The translations under genes were made by a program, and so were the position numbers. This document shows, one piece after another, positions 36,691 to 48,567 of a stretch of 64,000 bases of DNA. Source of the stretch: Citrus sinensis (taxonomy: Eukaryota; Streptophyta; Magnoliopsida; Sapindales; Rutaceae); the NCBI RefSeq assembly GCF_022201045.2, contig NC_068563.1, positions 620,001 through 684,000 on the forward strand, written 5' to 3'. The stretch's first letter is position 1, and every line of letters begins with the position of its first letter. The notes beneath the pieces are model-generated. The model made no database searches and was not told the DNA's origin. It saw only the letters and a program-made list of their open reading frames with translations.

Positions 36691-38138
36691 GTATAAGCAA
36701 AATATATGTGATGAAGAAACTAGGTTTTGTTGTATTCCATAATCAGCTTTGTTTTGATCAGACGGTAAACTATAAAACATGTTTGTTGTATACCATGCAT
36801 TACTTTCCCTGCTTTTAGATGATGCTATGTATATAAGCCCACATGTGGTATTATTCATCTCCTTTATTTGCCGGAACAAACTTTCTGGTATGAAACATTA
36901 AAATTATTTGAAAGCAATAATGTTTCTTTCATTTTTTTTTTTTTATCAAATCAGATATTGGAACCTCAGGCTAGATTAATACAGAGAAATCCTGTGTCAG
37001 GCAGATCTCAAGCATCTTGGGTCAAGTGTCTTTGGTTACTCTGTTCATAAGAGTCCAGATCCAAAAGTTATTAATGCATGGAAGTTCAATCTACAAATGC
37101 ACATGGTTGAATTTTAAGTAGCTCTAAAAATTGTAAGCCACGAACAATTTTGGACCCACTTGGTAGGAAGAAATCAAATTGTTGCCCTGCGATGGTCCAC
37201 AATTGTGTTGAGTTTCAAACATAGCAAACAATGTCAAACCGTCTATATAACGGCGGACCATTGTAAGCGCAATGCAATGAAACCACCAGCTGGAGGTTTT
37301 TCCAAGGGGCCAATAAGTAAATAAATTTGTCTTTTGGATAAAAGAAAGTGCAATTTTCGTCTGAAAGCTGCCACCAGAATCCTTTTTCCCTAACAATATA
37401 CGCCCTCTGGAATTTCCAAGTGTTTGAATCTCCCAAGTAATAAGAAAACGACCTAGTGACTTGATAAATTGAAGTGGCTCCGTACTTTTACGAGAACAAA
37501 CCCCCTCGACTAAAAGGAACAAGAGTACGGTTGCGCACATTTCTATGCCTTGCTTGAAAACAAACTGAAAGCTGAAGAATTTATAATTCTAGTTTAATCA
37601 AAATGGTTCCAAAAAGTCATGCATTAATTATCATTTTCCTATTATTATTTCAAGTAACTAACTGAATCATTCATGTTTCATGTGAAATAACTCCAACATA
37701 AAGAATACATTTGATTTTAGCCGGAACTTCACAGTCTATTTCGCTTACGTATTGTACAATTTTCATTAATTACCTTTCTGCATCGTTTCTTGAGGAGAAT
37801 CCTCTGTTCTTTAATTACTTCAAAAGACTCCATTATTTTTTTTTTCCCTCTCTTTTAACTGTTTCAAAATTTTACCGATCATACTTCTCATTACTTTTCA
37901 GAAAAGAAAAAAGTAAGAAGAAATCTTGTGGCAAGCCTTACAAGAAAAAGTACTAATGCAAAGGTATGAGGATAGTTTCTGTCACTGAATTTTAAATATA
38001 GATATGGATTTGTACCATCCATGCAAGTCCGGTTAAGCCATTCATTTGGGGACAGAATGTATGAAACCAAAGTTTTCATTTGATATTTACAGAACAATAG
38101 CAAGTATCCTACATCAAAATTGTAAAATGTGTACAACA
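36691..38138. other. Inverted SAUR flank block, then SAUR-7 downstream flank
   Basis: 36960-37210 contains, on the opposite strand, the landmarks of 13970-14300 (AGATCTCAAGCATCTTGGGTCAAG; on the minus strand GGACCATCGCAGGGC and CAAGTGGGTCC). It continues the inverted block that holds the pseudogene. 37430-37640 and 37690-37880 are the downstream flanks copied with SAUR units. No other gene seen. Confidence 0.65.
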
Positions 38139-38567
38139 CTAATAGCCATAAATAACTGTATGTCGATGCCGATGTCCTACACCAAGAGAAGATGAAGCCG
38201 ACAAGCGACAAGTTGATAGAGAAGTTAGCAAAGCTTTCACTAGATCCTCAGGAATGCATCCTTTAACCAACGACATGACATATTTGAAAAATGTACTATC
38301 ACAAGGCAGTGTGATAGGTCCATCGGATGGAAGTCCAAATTCCTCTTCAGACATTCTTAGTAGCTCTATGAACACACTTCTGCTGGGATATTCCAGTGGA
38401 ACTGTGAATCTAGTGTTATCGGTCGTGTAAACGACAAAATGACCTTTATTGGCAACAGATGACTTCTGTGTAGCGACACTTCTTGGGAAGGAAATTCTCT
38501 TCCGTTTCGTTGCAACTATTTTCTGCCACTTCCTGGCTAATTGAACGAGCCTTTTTGAGTTGATCAT
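38139..38567 (-). CDS. SAUR: SAUR-7, small auxin-up RNA protein (142 aa)
   Basis: Close subgroup. N-terminus MINSKRLVQLARKWQKIVA, basic KRKRISFPR patch, core KGHFVVYTTDNTRFTVPLEY, SEEEFGLPSDGPITLPCD, a KYVMSLVKG helix and a tail ending RHRHTVIYGY. It has PSR where the others have LSR or LSN after PLEY, an unusual change in a conserved helix. The start at 38567 aligns with the paralogues; in-frame ATGs upstream (to 38699) lie at or beyond the TATA box. TATA at 38671-38678, shared box at 38721-38752. The distal upstream block is shortened and lacks TGTCTC. Intact frame. Confidence 0.93.
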   Translation of the reverse strand: MINSKRLVQLARKWQKIVATKRKRISFPRSVATQKSSVANKGHFVVYTTDNTRFTVPLEYPSRSVFIELLRMSEEEFGLPSDGPITLPCDSTFFKYVMSLVKGCIPEDLVKALLTSLSTCRLSASSSLGVGHRHRHTVIYGY

Positions 38568-38670
38568 AATTGACCAATATGTGAAAAGTTGAACTAGAAG
38601 CTCTAGAGATGAGATTTCTTGGTAAGATGATATTGTAATGTGGTGCTGAAGCAAGGGGACTTCGGTCATA

Positions 38671-38752
38671 TATTTATAGATGAGGAAAGACAGCGGCATG
38701 TGAATATGTTGCTGTTGGGTTGATGGGATCTATGGCCATGTGATGATCGAAA
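38671..38752 (-). promoter_or_regulatory. SAUR-7 core promoter: TATA box and shared CATGTG box
   Basis: TATA (minus strand TATAAATA) at 38671-38678, about 104 bp before the ATG. GATCTATGGCCATGTGATGA then TCGAAAC at about 38728-38752. Confidence 0.7.
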
Positions 38753-39130
38753 CTAGGAGGTCGTTAGACTTTAGTTTCAGATAAGAATCAATTATCTTCT
38801 TCTGCCAGTTCTAAGCAAGGACAGTATTGCCCTACTCAATACTCAAAGATTCATATGATATTAAGTTAAAATCAAGTCTGTTCGCTTAATTCAGAAAATA
38901 AAACAAGCTACCCGACTTAGTAGCCGTCTCAGGCATGTTCAAAGATTAGGTGTTCTTCCAAAAGATTTGGTATAATGCATTTTTCAGAAATAGGCATCCA
39001 ATCTGACTGCATGAATCATATATCTGTTTATGTCATTTTGTGACAACAAACTTTCTGGATCTAAATGTGTAAACGTGAAAGATAAAAGGTAGAAGCTTTA
39101 CAGCAAAACTATGAGAAATTGTGCATAAAT

Positions 39131-39341
39131 GGGTTAATTTCGGATGACTCCTCAAGAAATGACAATCCTTTAAAATACCCTTAAAATATTGCAAACCTCA
39201 ACTAATCCCCTATTTTTGTTAAGAAGACAAAACATTTTTCATCAACTCACCTCTATTTTTCCACAGCGTAATTTAAGGATTTCAATAGTTGGGGAGTATT
39301 TAAATATTGTCATTTCCCGAGAGAGTAATTGGAAATTACCC
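39131..39341. mobile_element. MITE-like element with about 50-bp inverted ends
   Basis: Left end GGGTTAATTTCGGATGACTC...GAAATGACAATCCTTTAAAATA. The right end, reverse-complemented, reads GGGTAATTTCCAATTACTC...GAAATGACAATATTTAAATA. The 11-base word GAAATGACAAT is identical in both arms. Total about 211 bp, no coding capacity. No matching target duplication could be called, so the superfamily is not assigned. Confidence 0.6.
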
Positions 39342-40214
39342 TTCCTAAATTCGAAGACAGGTGCATGCATACAAGCAATGCAGTTTGCAGGAAAAAGCAA
39401 AACTCAAATGGAAAAAGTAAATTTGTATACGACAAAGTTAACGACAGAGTATTGTATGTTATGGCTGCCATCAGGATCTTTCTTTCCCGCCAGATACGCC
39501 TAATGGAAAGTCTAATGAAAGAAAAAAAGTAACAAGAAAACTACCCCGTGCCTAATGGTATGATACACTGAAGTAGCAATGTGCTCTAACATGAACAAAC
39601 CCCTTGAATACAACTACAAGAACTGAAAACATTTAAACTTAGAGCATGAGGACTAAAAGAAACGTTACGTAGATTCCCATACCGTGCTTGAAAAAAACCT
39701 GGAGGTCAACAACTCTAGTTTATTCAAAATAGCTTTCATGCAGATATTCTTGTGGAGAATACTCTGCTTCATTAATACCAAAGTCTCCATTTAATGTAGT
39801 TTTGTACCTGAATCATTGTAAAGTTTATTGCTGACGCATGGAGAAAATTTTCAGGGGAGTATAGGATCCTTCAACTCTCATTACAGAAACATTCAAAAGC
39901 TGAAGGACTTATATTGGATAACGATCAGCTGATATTGGGGTGACTAATTGTTATTTTCAGAATAAATCTTGTACCAAGCATACAGGTCAAATAGCTAAAA
40001 TTGCAAGATTAATGACTTCTGTCTTCTGTTAGTAACTCTTGGTGACTGATTAATATATAGCAAGGTGAATTTCTACCGCTGATCAAGTAAAATTATACCA
40101 TTCATTCGGCACAAAAATTGTTGAACAAAAGATTTCATTTTAAATTACAGAACTCAAGACAGTATTTTACATCAAAACTGTTACATGTATGCACCAAGCT
40201 TAGAGTTGATTTCT
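39342..40214. other. Intergenic, SAUR-8 downstream flank
   Basis: 39530-39760 (AACAAACCCCTTGAATAC, AACTACAAGAACTG, CCATACCGTGCTTGAAAA) and 39760-39910 match the SAUR downstream flanks at 15360-15610 and 37430-37880. No gene seen. Confidence 0.6.
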
Positions 40215-40646
40215 TCAATAGCCATAAATAAGATTTTGTTGATGGCTTTGTCCTAGACAATTGGAAGATGAAGCTGAGAAATGGCATGTTGATAGAGAAG
40301 TAACCAAAGCTTTCTCTAAATCCTCAGGCATGTGATCTTTAACCAGTGACATGACATACTTTAAGAAAATACTGTCACAAGGCAGTGTGATAGGTCCATC
40401 GGATGGAAGTCCGAATTCCTCTTCAGACATTCTTAGAAGCTCTATGAAGATATTTTTGCTGAGATATTCCAGTGGCACTGCAAACCTTATTTCATCAGCA
40501 GTGTACACAACGAAATGGCCTTTATTGGCAAGCGATAATGAGTTCTCTACAGCACCAGTCCTCGGGAAGGAAATTCTCCGCCGCTTCATTGCAGCCATTT
40601 TCTGCCACTTCCTTACTAATCGATTGAGTTTCTGTGAGTTGATCAT
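40215..40646 (-). CDS. SAUR: SAUR-8, small auxin-up RNA protein (143 aa)
   Basis: Close subgroup, one residue longer in the spacer. N-terminus MINSQKLNRLVRKWQKMA, basic KRRRISFPR patch, core KGHFVVYTADEIRFAVPLEY, SEEEFGLPSDGPITLPCD, a KYVMSLVKD helix and tail HQQNLIYGY. The start in GATCATG is shared with the paralogues and no in-frame ATG lies before it. TATA at 40753-40760, shared box at 40812-40850, TGTCTC at 41118-41123. Intact. It has S-Q-K-L-N where its sisters have S-K-R-L-I/V, so the N-terminal basic helix is slightly weaker. Confidence 0.94.
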   Translation of the reverse strand: MINSQKLNRLVRKWQKMAAMKRRRISFPRTGAVENSLSLANKGHFVVYTADEIRFAVPLEYLSKNIFIELLRMSEEEFGLPSDGPITLPCDSIFLKYVMSLVKDHMPEDLEKALVTSLSTCHFSASSSNCLGQSHQQNLIYGY

Positions 40647-42129
40647 GATTTAAGAAAGGAATAATTTTTAAAAGACTTAAAATAGAAGGTCTAGCAATGA
40701 GATTCGTCCTTAAGAAGATTTGTGTGGTGGAGAAGTAATGGGAGTATAGGCATATATATATTGGTGATCAAGAAGAAAAACAGCATCATAAGCCCTTGTT
40801 TCTGTGTGTTTGGTTGATGGAATCTATGCCCATGTGATCATCGATGCAAGAAGATCATTGGACTTGTCATTGTGTTAGTTCTGATATGAATAAAATTCCC
40901 ATTGTAGGCCATTGTCACTTGTTAGTTATTTGAGCAACTGTCTTCTTCTGCCAGTCTTGTGCATAGTCAGTTTGATTCTAGTTAACATCAAGTTTGTTTT
41001 GAGTAACCAAGAAATAAACTACAAGGTTAACTAACTAAACAAGGTTGTTAAAAGTCCAAATCAGTTCTTGTTAATTTTCTACAAAGAATCTTTTGAATTT
41101 TATATTCCAAGTGACTTTGTCTCGTTATCACTTTGTTAAATAACAAAGTCTGGTAGCCGTTTTCGTCATGTTCAAAGATTTCTTATCCTTCCGAAAGATT
41201 TGATATGTTGTGAGCAGCATGAATTATAACTGTCTGTCTTTTTGTGCGACCAAACCACTCTCTCTGGATCAAACTTTGTAAACTAAGAAAGATAAAAATG
41301 ATACGAGAAATAAGACAACAAAAACTGTGAGAGCATCACAATCTTCCCATAACATGGAAGACCGGAGGAATTCATGCATAAACCCTGAAGAAAGGTTTAC
41401 ATTCATTCGATCACGGCAACATGGGAAACTCATTGATCATAAATAATTATATGAAACAGTATAAGAATGGACAATATCTTCAACCAAAATCTTCAAAAAC
41501 ACCATGAATCATGAACCTGAGGTGGAGCAACTGATATAAAAAAGAAAAATTTGAAAACATAGAAACAGAATTTCGAGATGTGATTCAAAACAGATGTTTC
41601 CATTACCTATAACGAAGTAAATCATCACCTACCGACACTATTTCATCGTAGGAAGTTCTCTGTAATTATCTTTAAAGGATTATCATAAGTGATTCTTTCT
41701 ATCATTAAGAAGATATTTTGTAGCAAGACTATGAAATTCGAAGTTTTTCGGTGGCTGCCTCTCAAAAGTTTTCCATCATAGGCAGTGACAATGTTGCAAG
41801 AAAAATGTGTTCACTTATTCTAGCAGTAAAGTTTTTATTCCAAAAAATTACAAATATACATATGCATCTTATGTAGCAGTTGAAAACTTGAAAACAAGTA
41901 GTAGTGTTAATTGTTACCAAATCGAGGAATTTATTCAGCAGCCCTAGCAATTGCTTGGCGGCCTGATTTTCCTTAATGACTAGAATTTGACATGTGGCGG
42001 ATTGTTACTGAATTGATTGCTGCTATCTCTACAAACCAAGCTACCCCTATTTCAATGATGAGATTATATAGTCGATGAAGACTGCCTCGCATGACAATCT
42101 CATGCGCCCATCACATCTTAGTTATTAAT
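40647..42129. other. SAUR-8 upstream region and intergenic
   Basis: 41040-41290 is the distal SAUR block with TGTCTC at 41118-41123, 472 bp before the ATG. 41300-42090 holds no recognisable gene or repeat. Confidence 0.55.
40753..40850 (-). promoter_or_regulatory. SAUR-8 core promoter: TATA box and shared CATGTG box
   Basis: TATATATA at 40753-40760, about 107 bp before the ATG. The box reads AATCTATGCCCATGTGATCA then TCGATGC (about 40820-40846). Confidence 0.7.
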
Positions 42130-43510
42130 CATATATATAATTGTTAGTTATTATTATTTGTTAGTTTTGATTAATTGAATTATTTTATTGAATAAGAAAT
42201 TAATTAGAGATTATAGATAAAAAGGGCATGAAGAAGTTTAATTTAGGAAGCAATGAAGATTAAATTGGAAATCAATTATTGGAACACAAGAATTAATGGA
42301 TGCCATGGCCAACAAGAATTTAAAGACCAAAATCGGAAGTTAATTTCCTAAAATAATGAACGGTGGACATGCATTTAGAAAATAAAGATTCGGTTATGGC
42401 AATTGCACGTGCATGGCATTGTATTATGAAAAGCAATTTAAAGGAACCCGTGAGTTAGCATTACAAGTGGAAGGAAATTTATGGCTTATGGTGTTGATAA
42501 GTAATGGTAGCATTAATTAGGAAGCTTGATTTTAGAATTGGAAAAGGATTGGAATTAGAATCCAAATTGAATTCAGCCAATAAAGCGTATGGGATTCGGT
42601 TTTAACTTATGGTCATAGGGCATTATTATATAAGGCTAATAAATTAGGTAATTGAGGGGGAGGCGGCATTCGGTAGAGATAGGAGCAGTAGAAGCAGTCC
42701 AATTTTCCCATGGCTGACTTTATTTTGTTTGTTGCTCTCAATTTAAGTATGTTTAGCTAATTGTTTTATATTAAGGTTAAGGATGAAACTCTATTCAATG
42801 AAATAATTATTGTTTTATTTAATTAATTCCCTACATATGTTATTTAATGTTTATGGTTCTTGTTTCACATATTTAGTTGAATATAATCTTTTCATCAATT
42901 TTGTCATGTATTATTGATTGTTAGGATTAATATTTGACTAAACCTATACTGTGATTTATAAAGTTTATAAGTGATTATCTTCGATTCTATGTCTTTCATT
43001 TAATTGTTTACACAAAATGCTTTAGAAAACTTTGACTTTTTGTTATACAATATTATTTGTATGAGATACTTAGATATCATACTGTTAAGCAAAAAATGAA
43101 CTTACACAAGATTAATTTTAATTTAGGCTTATTTGTTATATTCATGAGATGACATAAACTGATTTCGAGTTGTCACTCTAAAATTAGGGATTAATTGATA
43201 ATTATATAATTATTAATTAAATAGTGGTGGATTCTGAAACCTTAGTAACATTTGTCTTATTGGATTCTCCTTTGATTTAATTGTTTTCTTAGTTTAATTT
43301 CTCTTAAAATTCAATTTGCAAAACTAGGTTAGGATTAATATTAATTTTAGATTTAAATTAAAAATTTCAATTTAAAGCAATATATCTATGTGAGTTTGAC
43401 CTCGTTATCACTATACTATTCTATTTCCAGATTTGTGTGCTTGTGAGTATGACTACGGTCCCGGAATTCTATGACTGATTTTTAAAAAATTTCTACGTAA
43501 AAGACTGCTT
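42130..43510 (+). repeat. LTR-like non-coding repeat, unassigned
   Basis: No gene. It reads like an LTR: a TATA box (TATATAAG) at about 42627-42634 follows an AT-rich stretch, and GTGAGTTTGACCTCGTTATC followed by ACTATACTATT at about 43391-43420 resembles the leader or LTR-end text of some plant Gypsy elements. Neither edge nor target duplication could be fixed, so this is a weak call. Confidence 0.3.
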
Positions 43511-44266
43511 GCCACCCGGACATAGCACCCTTAAAGAATTAATTAACCGATTTTAAAACTATTAAGCACCATAAATAATACTACTGAACAAGAGTGAACC
43601 CATTTTAAAAATATTAAGCACCATGAACAATACAGTAAACTGAACAAGAGTGAATCATGAATGTCAACAACAAAGAATTCAATAAAAGTCTCAAGGTTTG
43701 TCATTATTCGAAAAGACCAAGCCCTAAAGGGCAAGCCGCCTAACCATTAAGATTTCTGCAGACACAAGCATGACCAGAACAAGAATTTACTTGATAAATT
43801 AGTTTAGGTCAAAAGGTTTGACACATGTGCTTTCTTTTGTCTAGACTTCAATGCTAAGGAATTGCTCTTGTTCCGTTATAATAGTCGCATCAGGACAGAA
43901 TTAAAAATGAAAGACACATCAGATTAATTAAATTATGGCAAATTTAAAAGTTTTGTGAAAATGACAACTTTCTTTAATTTGCCAGAGTGAACTCTTATAA
44001 TCGTGTTATGCAAACAATTACCCTCTGCTAAGCTATTGATTTGCTTTGTCATATCAGAGATTGTTTTATGATAAAAGGGTTTATCTGCTGCATGTCTTGG
44101 ATGTCCTTGAGGAAGAGTAGCAGTAGGTGCGTGGAAACTACACTATTCTTACTTCGTTTAATTCTGCTTCATTTCAAAAAGCTACAATTTACAGTGAAAA
44201 CATCTTTTGAATTATCAAAAGATTGGTCGTGCATACACAATACATATATATATATATAGAGTTCAC
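43511..44266. other. Intergenic, 3' side of SAUR-9
   Basis: Near-duplicate words TTTTAAAA.TATTAAGCACCAT (about 43550 and 43604) mark a 50-60 bp imperfect repeat. No gene seen. Confidence 0.45.
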
Positions 44267-44725
44267 TCAGTACCCAGAAACAACTGCATGTTGGCCGGTG
44301 TATCCTTGACGGAAAGTATCAGGGAACGAGCAGCGACTGGTAGTAATGGTATTTAAGAAAGCTTTCTGTACACCTTCAGAATCGATGCCTCGTTGGATGA
44401 ATGAAACTACTAAATCCATGAAAACTGCATCACACGGTAAGGTAATAGGCCCATCGCTTTTTAGTCCATACTCCTCTTCAGACAACTTCAAGAGCTCAAG
44501 GAAGATACTGCTGTTGAGATATGTCAAAGGAAGAACATAACGTCTTTGATCAGTTGTGTAGATAACAAAATGGCCTTTCTCAGCCACTGATGATGAGGAC
44601 TTATTGTGACTACCCAAATGATAATCTGTGCTGTTGGTTCTTGGTAAAGAAATTCTTTCCCTCCCCATTGAAGCGATCATTTGCGACTTCCTTGCAAGTT
44701 TGATGAGCCTCTTGGAGCTGATCAT
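44267..44725 (-). CDS. SAUR: SAUR-9, small auxin-up RNA protein (152 aa)
   Basis: Intronless. N-terminus MISSKRLIKLARKSQMIA, basic GRERISLPR patch, a longer serine-rich spacer (NSTDYHLGSHNKSSSSVAE), core KGHFVIYTTDQRRYVLPLTY, SEEEYGLKSDGPITLPCD and a MDLVVSFIQRG helix. It is nearer in sequence to SAUR-2 and SAUR-1 than to the five close copies, and has EEYGL for EEFGL. TATA (GTTATATA) at 44841-44848, about 116 bp upstream. The shared CATGTG box was not found, so it may be regulated differently. Intact, the longest member. Confidence 0.93.
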   Translation of the reverse strand: MISSKRLIKLARKSQMIASMGRERISLPRTNSTDYHLGSHNKSSSSVAEKGHFVIYTTDQRRYVLPLTYLNSSIFLELLKLSEEEYGLKSDGPITLPCDAVFMDLVVSFIQRGIDSEGVQKAFLNTITTSRCSFPDTFRQGYTGQHAVVSGY

Positions 44726-44840
44726 GATGCCCGTATACGTATGGATATTTTACTTTGAGCAGGAAGATAGAAGTTATATGAATCTTTAAAGTATCACTAC
44801 TATTTGCTTTGATCTAGAAGCAATAGAAATGGCTAGTTTA

Positions 44841-44848
44841 GTTATATA
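44841..44848 (-). promoter_or_regulatory. TATA box of SAUR-9
   Basis: The minus strand reads TATATAAC about 116 bp before the ATG, the spacing used throughout the cluster. Confidence 0.6.
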
Positions 44849-46378
44849 GGCAAAATAATTGAAGTAACTTCTCAAAAAAAAAAAAAAAAAAATTGAAGTT
44901 AAAGACAAACCCCCTACCTCGTGAGTTTCGATGCAAAACATCTAGTTAGTTATTTGCATATTGGCAACTTACAAGTCATAAAGCTGCAAATCCTTAATTT
45001 ATTTAGAAAAATAGATATAAACTAAAGATAGTCGTCATATATACTTTTGAATTGTACGGGAGTTACAATTTATCGAACAAGTGCTTTCGTTATGCGGCCG
45101 TGGCTTTCGATGCAAAGCTTTTGTGCTTACTCGCATAAAAGAATATATGAATCACCCCATAGTTAGTTTAGATCTTAACTGCTCCCAAAGTTTCTGTTAA
45201 GTTGGTTAGGTAATTTAAAATTGATATTTCTCAATGAAAACAAAAGAGGTACGTAGTTTAGCTCAGCCCTCTCATAATTGGATGTAGTTACCTTTGAATC
45301 TTCTTGTCCCTTCTAACAGTTATGTGCTTCATCATAGTGAATTCTTTTATTTTATCAAGAACAATGAACTGACACCTATTTAACAATGACAAATACAAAT
45401 AAGTACGAATAGGATGGCTACGATGTCTGAATTTTGGAATTTCTAATTTCCTTAAAACTTTTTTAGAGAAATCGGTTATAATGGGAACTAGCTCATAGAA
45501 AAATAATGTGTATATAATGATAATAATAATAATTATTATTATTATATTAATTCATAGATTAGCCAGAGATAAGCGTACAGGATGTATCACTCATGAAGGA
45601 GTTGAGTTTAATATCATTGGAAGTTTATGAACCTATATAACTTAGGTTACGTTTGGGGTAGTTGTGCTGCCACGGCGCAGCTGTTCAAACACAAGTTTAC
45701 ACTTTAAAGTTAACTCATAGGTTGAAGCGGTACAATTTATTACTTGCTTGTTATGATTTCTTGTTATTCTTTAGTTTTCATTTCTTTATAAGTTGAATAT
45801 TTCTTGAATTTGATTAGTTATTCAGTTGACTCCATCTAACAAAAGAGCAATGACAAGCATCTCAACATCTAAATTCTAGTTAAAGTCTTAATTGATGTGG
45901 CATCCATCCATTGGATGATGAATAATAATTTTACAAGTTATGAAATTCATCATTTAATAAATGAGTGACACGTGACATTAGAACTCAAGGTAGAACTAAA
46001 ATGTTAGGAATATATTCTACCATTACTGCTAAAAAAAAGTTGAGTTTTAAGCAGCCTCAAAAATCCTTAAAACGCCCATTTAACAATTACAACTTTGTTA
46101 AGTAGTGAAATTATAGAATATATAAGACAATAGAGGAGTCGCTTTTCCGCACCTTATTTCAGATCCGAATAATTATTTTGATTTGTAGAACATAGAAAAG
46201 CAGCAGAGTGTAAGTTTCTAACTTAAGAAAACTTATGGGCGATTAAACAGCTTAAAACTATGAAATAATTGGAGAGCTATATGCATGTGGACTTGCAGAA
46301 GAATCAAGCAAAATATGATTGGATACCAACGGTACTAGATTCATATTTTTTATACTAAAGTACAAAAGTGATGGTAAT
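44849..46378. other. Intergenic
   Basis: An A-run lies at 44874-44891 and a short AAT/ATT microsatellite at about 45520-45545. No gene or clear element seen. Confidence 0.45.
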
Positions 46379-48567
46379 TCTAACGCCGGCTTTCCTAATT
46401 ATGGAATTTTTATAAGGAAATCATGAATGATATTATTGATAATGAGAATAAGAATGAGTATATCCCTAATTATAATTCATAGAATATTTTTTGGAAAACA
46501 TTTATTCCTTTTAAAATTATTAGGTTTTTTCAATGGCTCCTATAAATTAACATTTTTTGTACCCTTTTCACAACCATAAATTCACAAACGGCATTTTTCT
46601 TTCTCTTAGCCGCTCATCACTCTTTGCTCATACCCTAGAATTCGAATTTTTGTTTCAATGGTTGGTAAGTGACTTACTTACCCTACGCTCTGTTAGATCT
46701 CCTATCTTTGTGTTCTATTAAGAGTTTTATTTTGTTTGATTTTAAAATATTACAGACTTTTATGCATGATTAATGATGTGTTCATTAGTTTATTATTGAG
46801 TCTTTTAGTTAATCCTTGATGTAATAAACATGTACTCTCTATAATTTTTCGACAACATGGATATCTCATTATAAAACATATATTTTAAAAATTATTTTTT
46901 TTAGAAGAATCTTATATTTCTGTAAACTAGACATATAGGCTTGTTGAATAAGTTTATAATTTATAATATTTGACCTTGTTTCTTATTTTATATGAACTTT
47001 CAGAATAGACATTGTTGCACAAAAAAATTGTGATTTTAGTAAAAAGACCAAATTTACAAAATTATTTAGAATGTCAAATAAACTCATAACATTATGAAAC
47101 TTTAAACAGAGATTATTATATGTGTCTAGTATTCTCAATTTTAGTTTCATAAATTTCTAGCCAATATCTAATTTTATAAAAATCTCAAAAACATATATTG
47201 TGTATTTAAGACACTATGAGATAGTTTTGAACTTGTCAAGAAACAAATAGTTTTAAAAATATTTTTGGTATTGAATCACCTTGAAAATTTTATAGGAGAT
47301 ATCATGAATGTCTAGAATAATTCTATATAATATTATATCATTTTGAATATTGGATTAAGAATTAAAATTCAGAAAATTAGACTCGTATGGGTATGAGTTA
47401 GAAAATCAGGATCTTGTGATAAGTTGTTAGTACTTAATACCATGATTGTTTTGATATGATTATAAGTACATATTCTTTACATTTATTTAAAGATCAATTG
47501 ATTTTCATAATAAAATTAATTTATGTGAATATTTTTAAATTTAAAAATTATTCTATTTCTAAGGTTTTAGCAAAATAGTCTAAACGCATTTAGATGTCCA
47601 AATTATTTTGCTAAATGATTCTCTTTCATGAAATGATCTATGATATATTATAACAAAAATTTATTTGCAAGCCAAAATTATTGTGATGATATTTTATGAA
47701 TATGATATAAATTTTCTATTCACATATGCAATTAAGGTAATTTATGGTAAGTTGTAAAGGGCTACGTCTTGAAATTGTGTGGGGCCACCTCTTAAAGGCC
47801 AATGTGTCACGAAGTGGCACATACATTACAAAGTGTCATGTGCAGATTGTTATACAATTAAAAGATAAATTTAGATGTTTTACCTCACTGTCCATGGTTA
47901 TTTTGATTTTGATTATATAGTACGATATAAATATTCTAGAACAATAGTAGGTTTTTATTCTAAGTGTGCACATGATATTCTAATGGTGATTTTGCTTCTG
48001 TCCAGTCATCAGGAGTATAAGTGATATAATATGACATGAGCTAACCTTTTGTTTTTTGTGTATATATATTATAGATTTGTTTTCATGATTAATTATACTT
48101 TTGATATTTTGAATCACTTATGAATTTATGTTTTTTAGTTATAATATGTCATGTTGTAAAACTTATGTGATACTTTCCGTACTCGATAAATGTGATGTGT
48201 TGGAATAATTTTACTTACCAAGTTAACTACTCACATTTTGTCGTTATTTTTTGCATATTGAGTAACTTGTTGAGAGGTGTACTTATTTTTAGAACTAACA
48301 TTTTATTTGCTTTTGCTAGTTGAATAAGAGAATGATGAACTTTTGTTTCCTTTAAGTTTGTTTATCTTCTTAAAATTGCAAGTGGAGACTTTTAAGGTTT
48401 TTGTTATATTTATGACTTTGGAAGAAAATATTTAGTGTTGGATTTGTGGATTTGTAGATTTTTTTTGAAAAAAAAAATTAAGATATTTCAGTTTAAGAGT
48501 TTTGTGTAAGAATTATAATTTGTAAGTAACCTCATTTACCCGCATATATTAGATTTGGGATGTTATA
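46379..48567 (+). repeat. Decayed solo LTR (about 2.2 kb), Tekay/Del-like
   Basis: Runs from TCTAACGCCGGC to GGGATGTTATA, which look like worn TGTAAC...GTTACA ends. It is flanked by GTAAT (46374-46378) and GTAAA (48568-48572), a 4-of-5 target duplication, as for a solo LTR. A TATA box, TATAAATTAA, is at 46541-46550. Splice-donor-like GGTAAGTGAC follows near 46663, and TTTTACTTACCAAGTTAACTACTC near 48208 parallels the motif in the LTR at 29583-32092. No coding remains. Confidence 0.5.

Noticed and set aside
37124-37540. 138-codon minus-strand open frame
   Set aside because: It lies in duplicated SAUR flank DNA (inverted block and downstream flank), whose other copies do not keep the frame open.
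41762-43734. Short minus-strand open frames in the SAUR-8/SAUR-9 gap
   Set aside because: Short, without domain or promoter support, and partly inside an LTR-like repeat.
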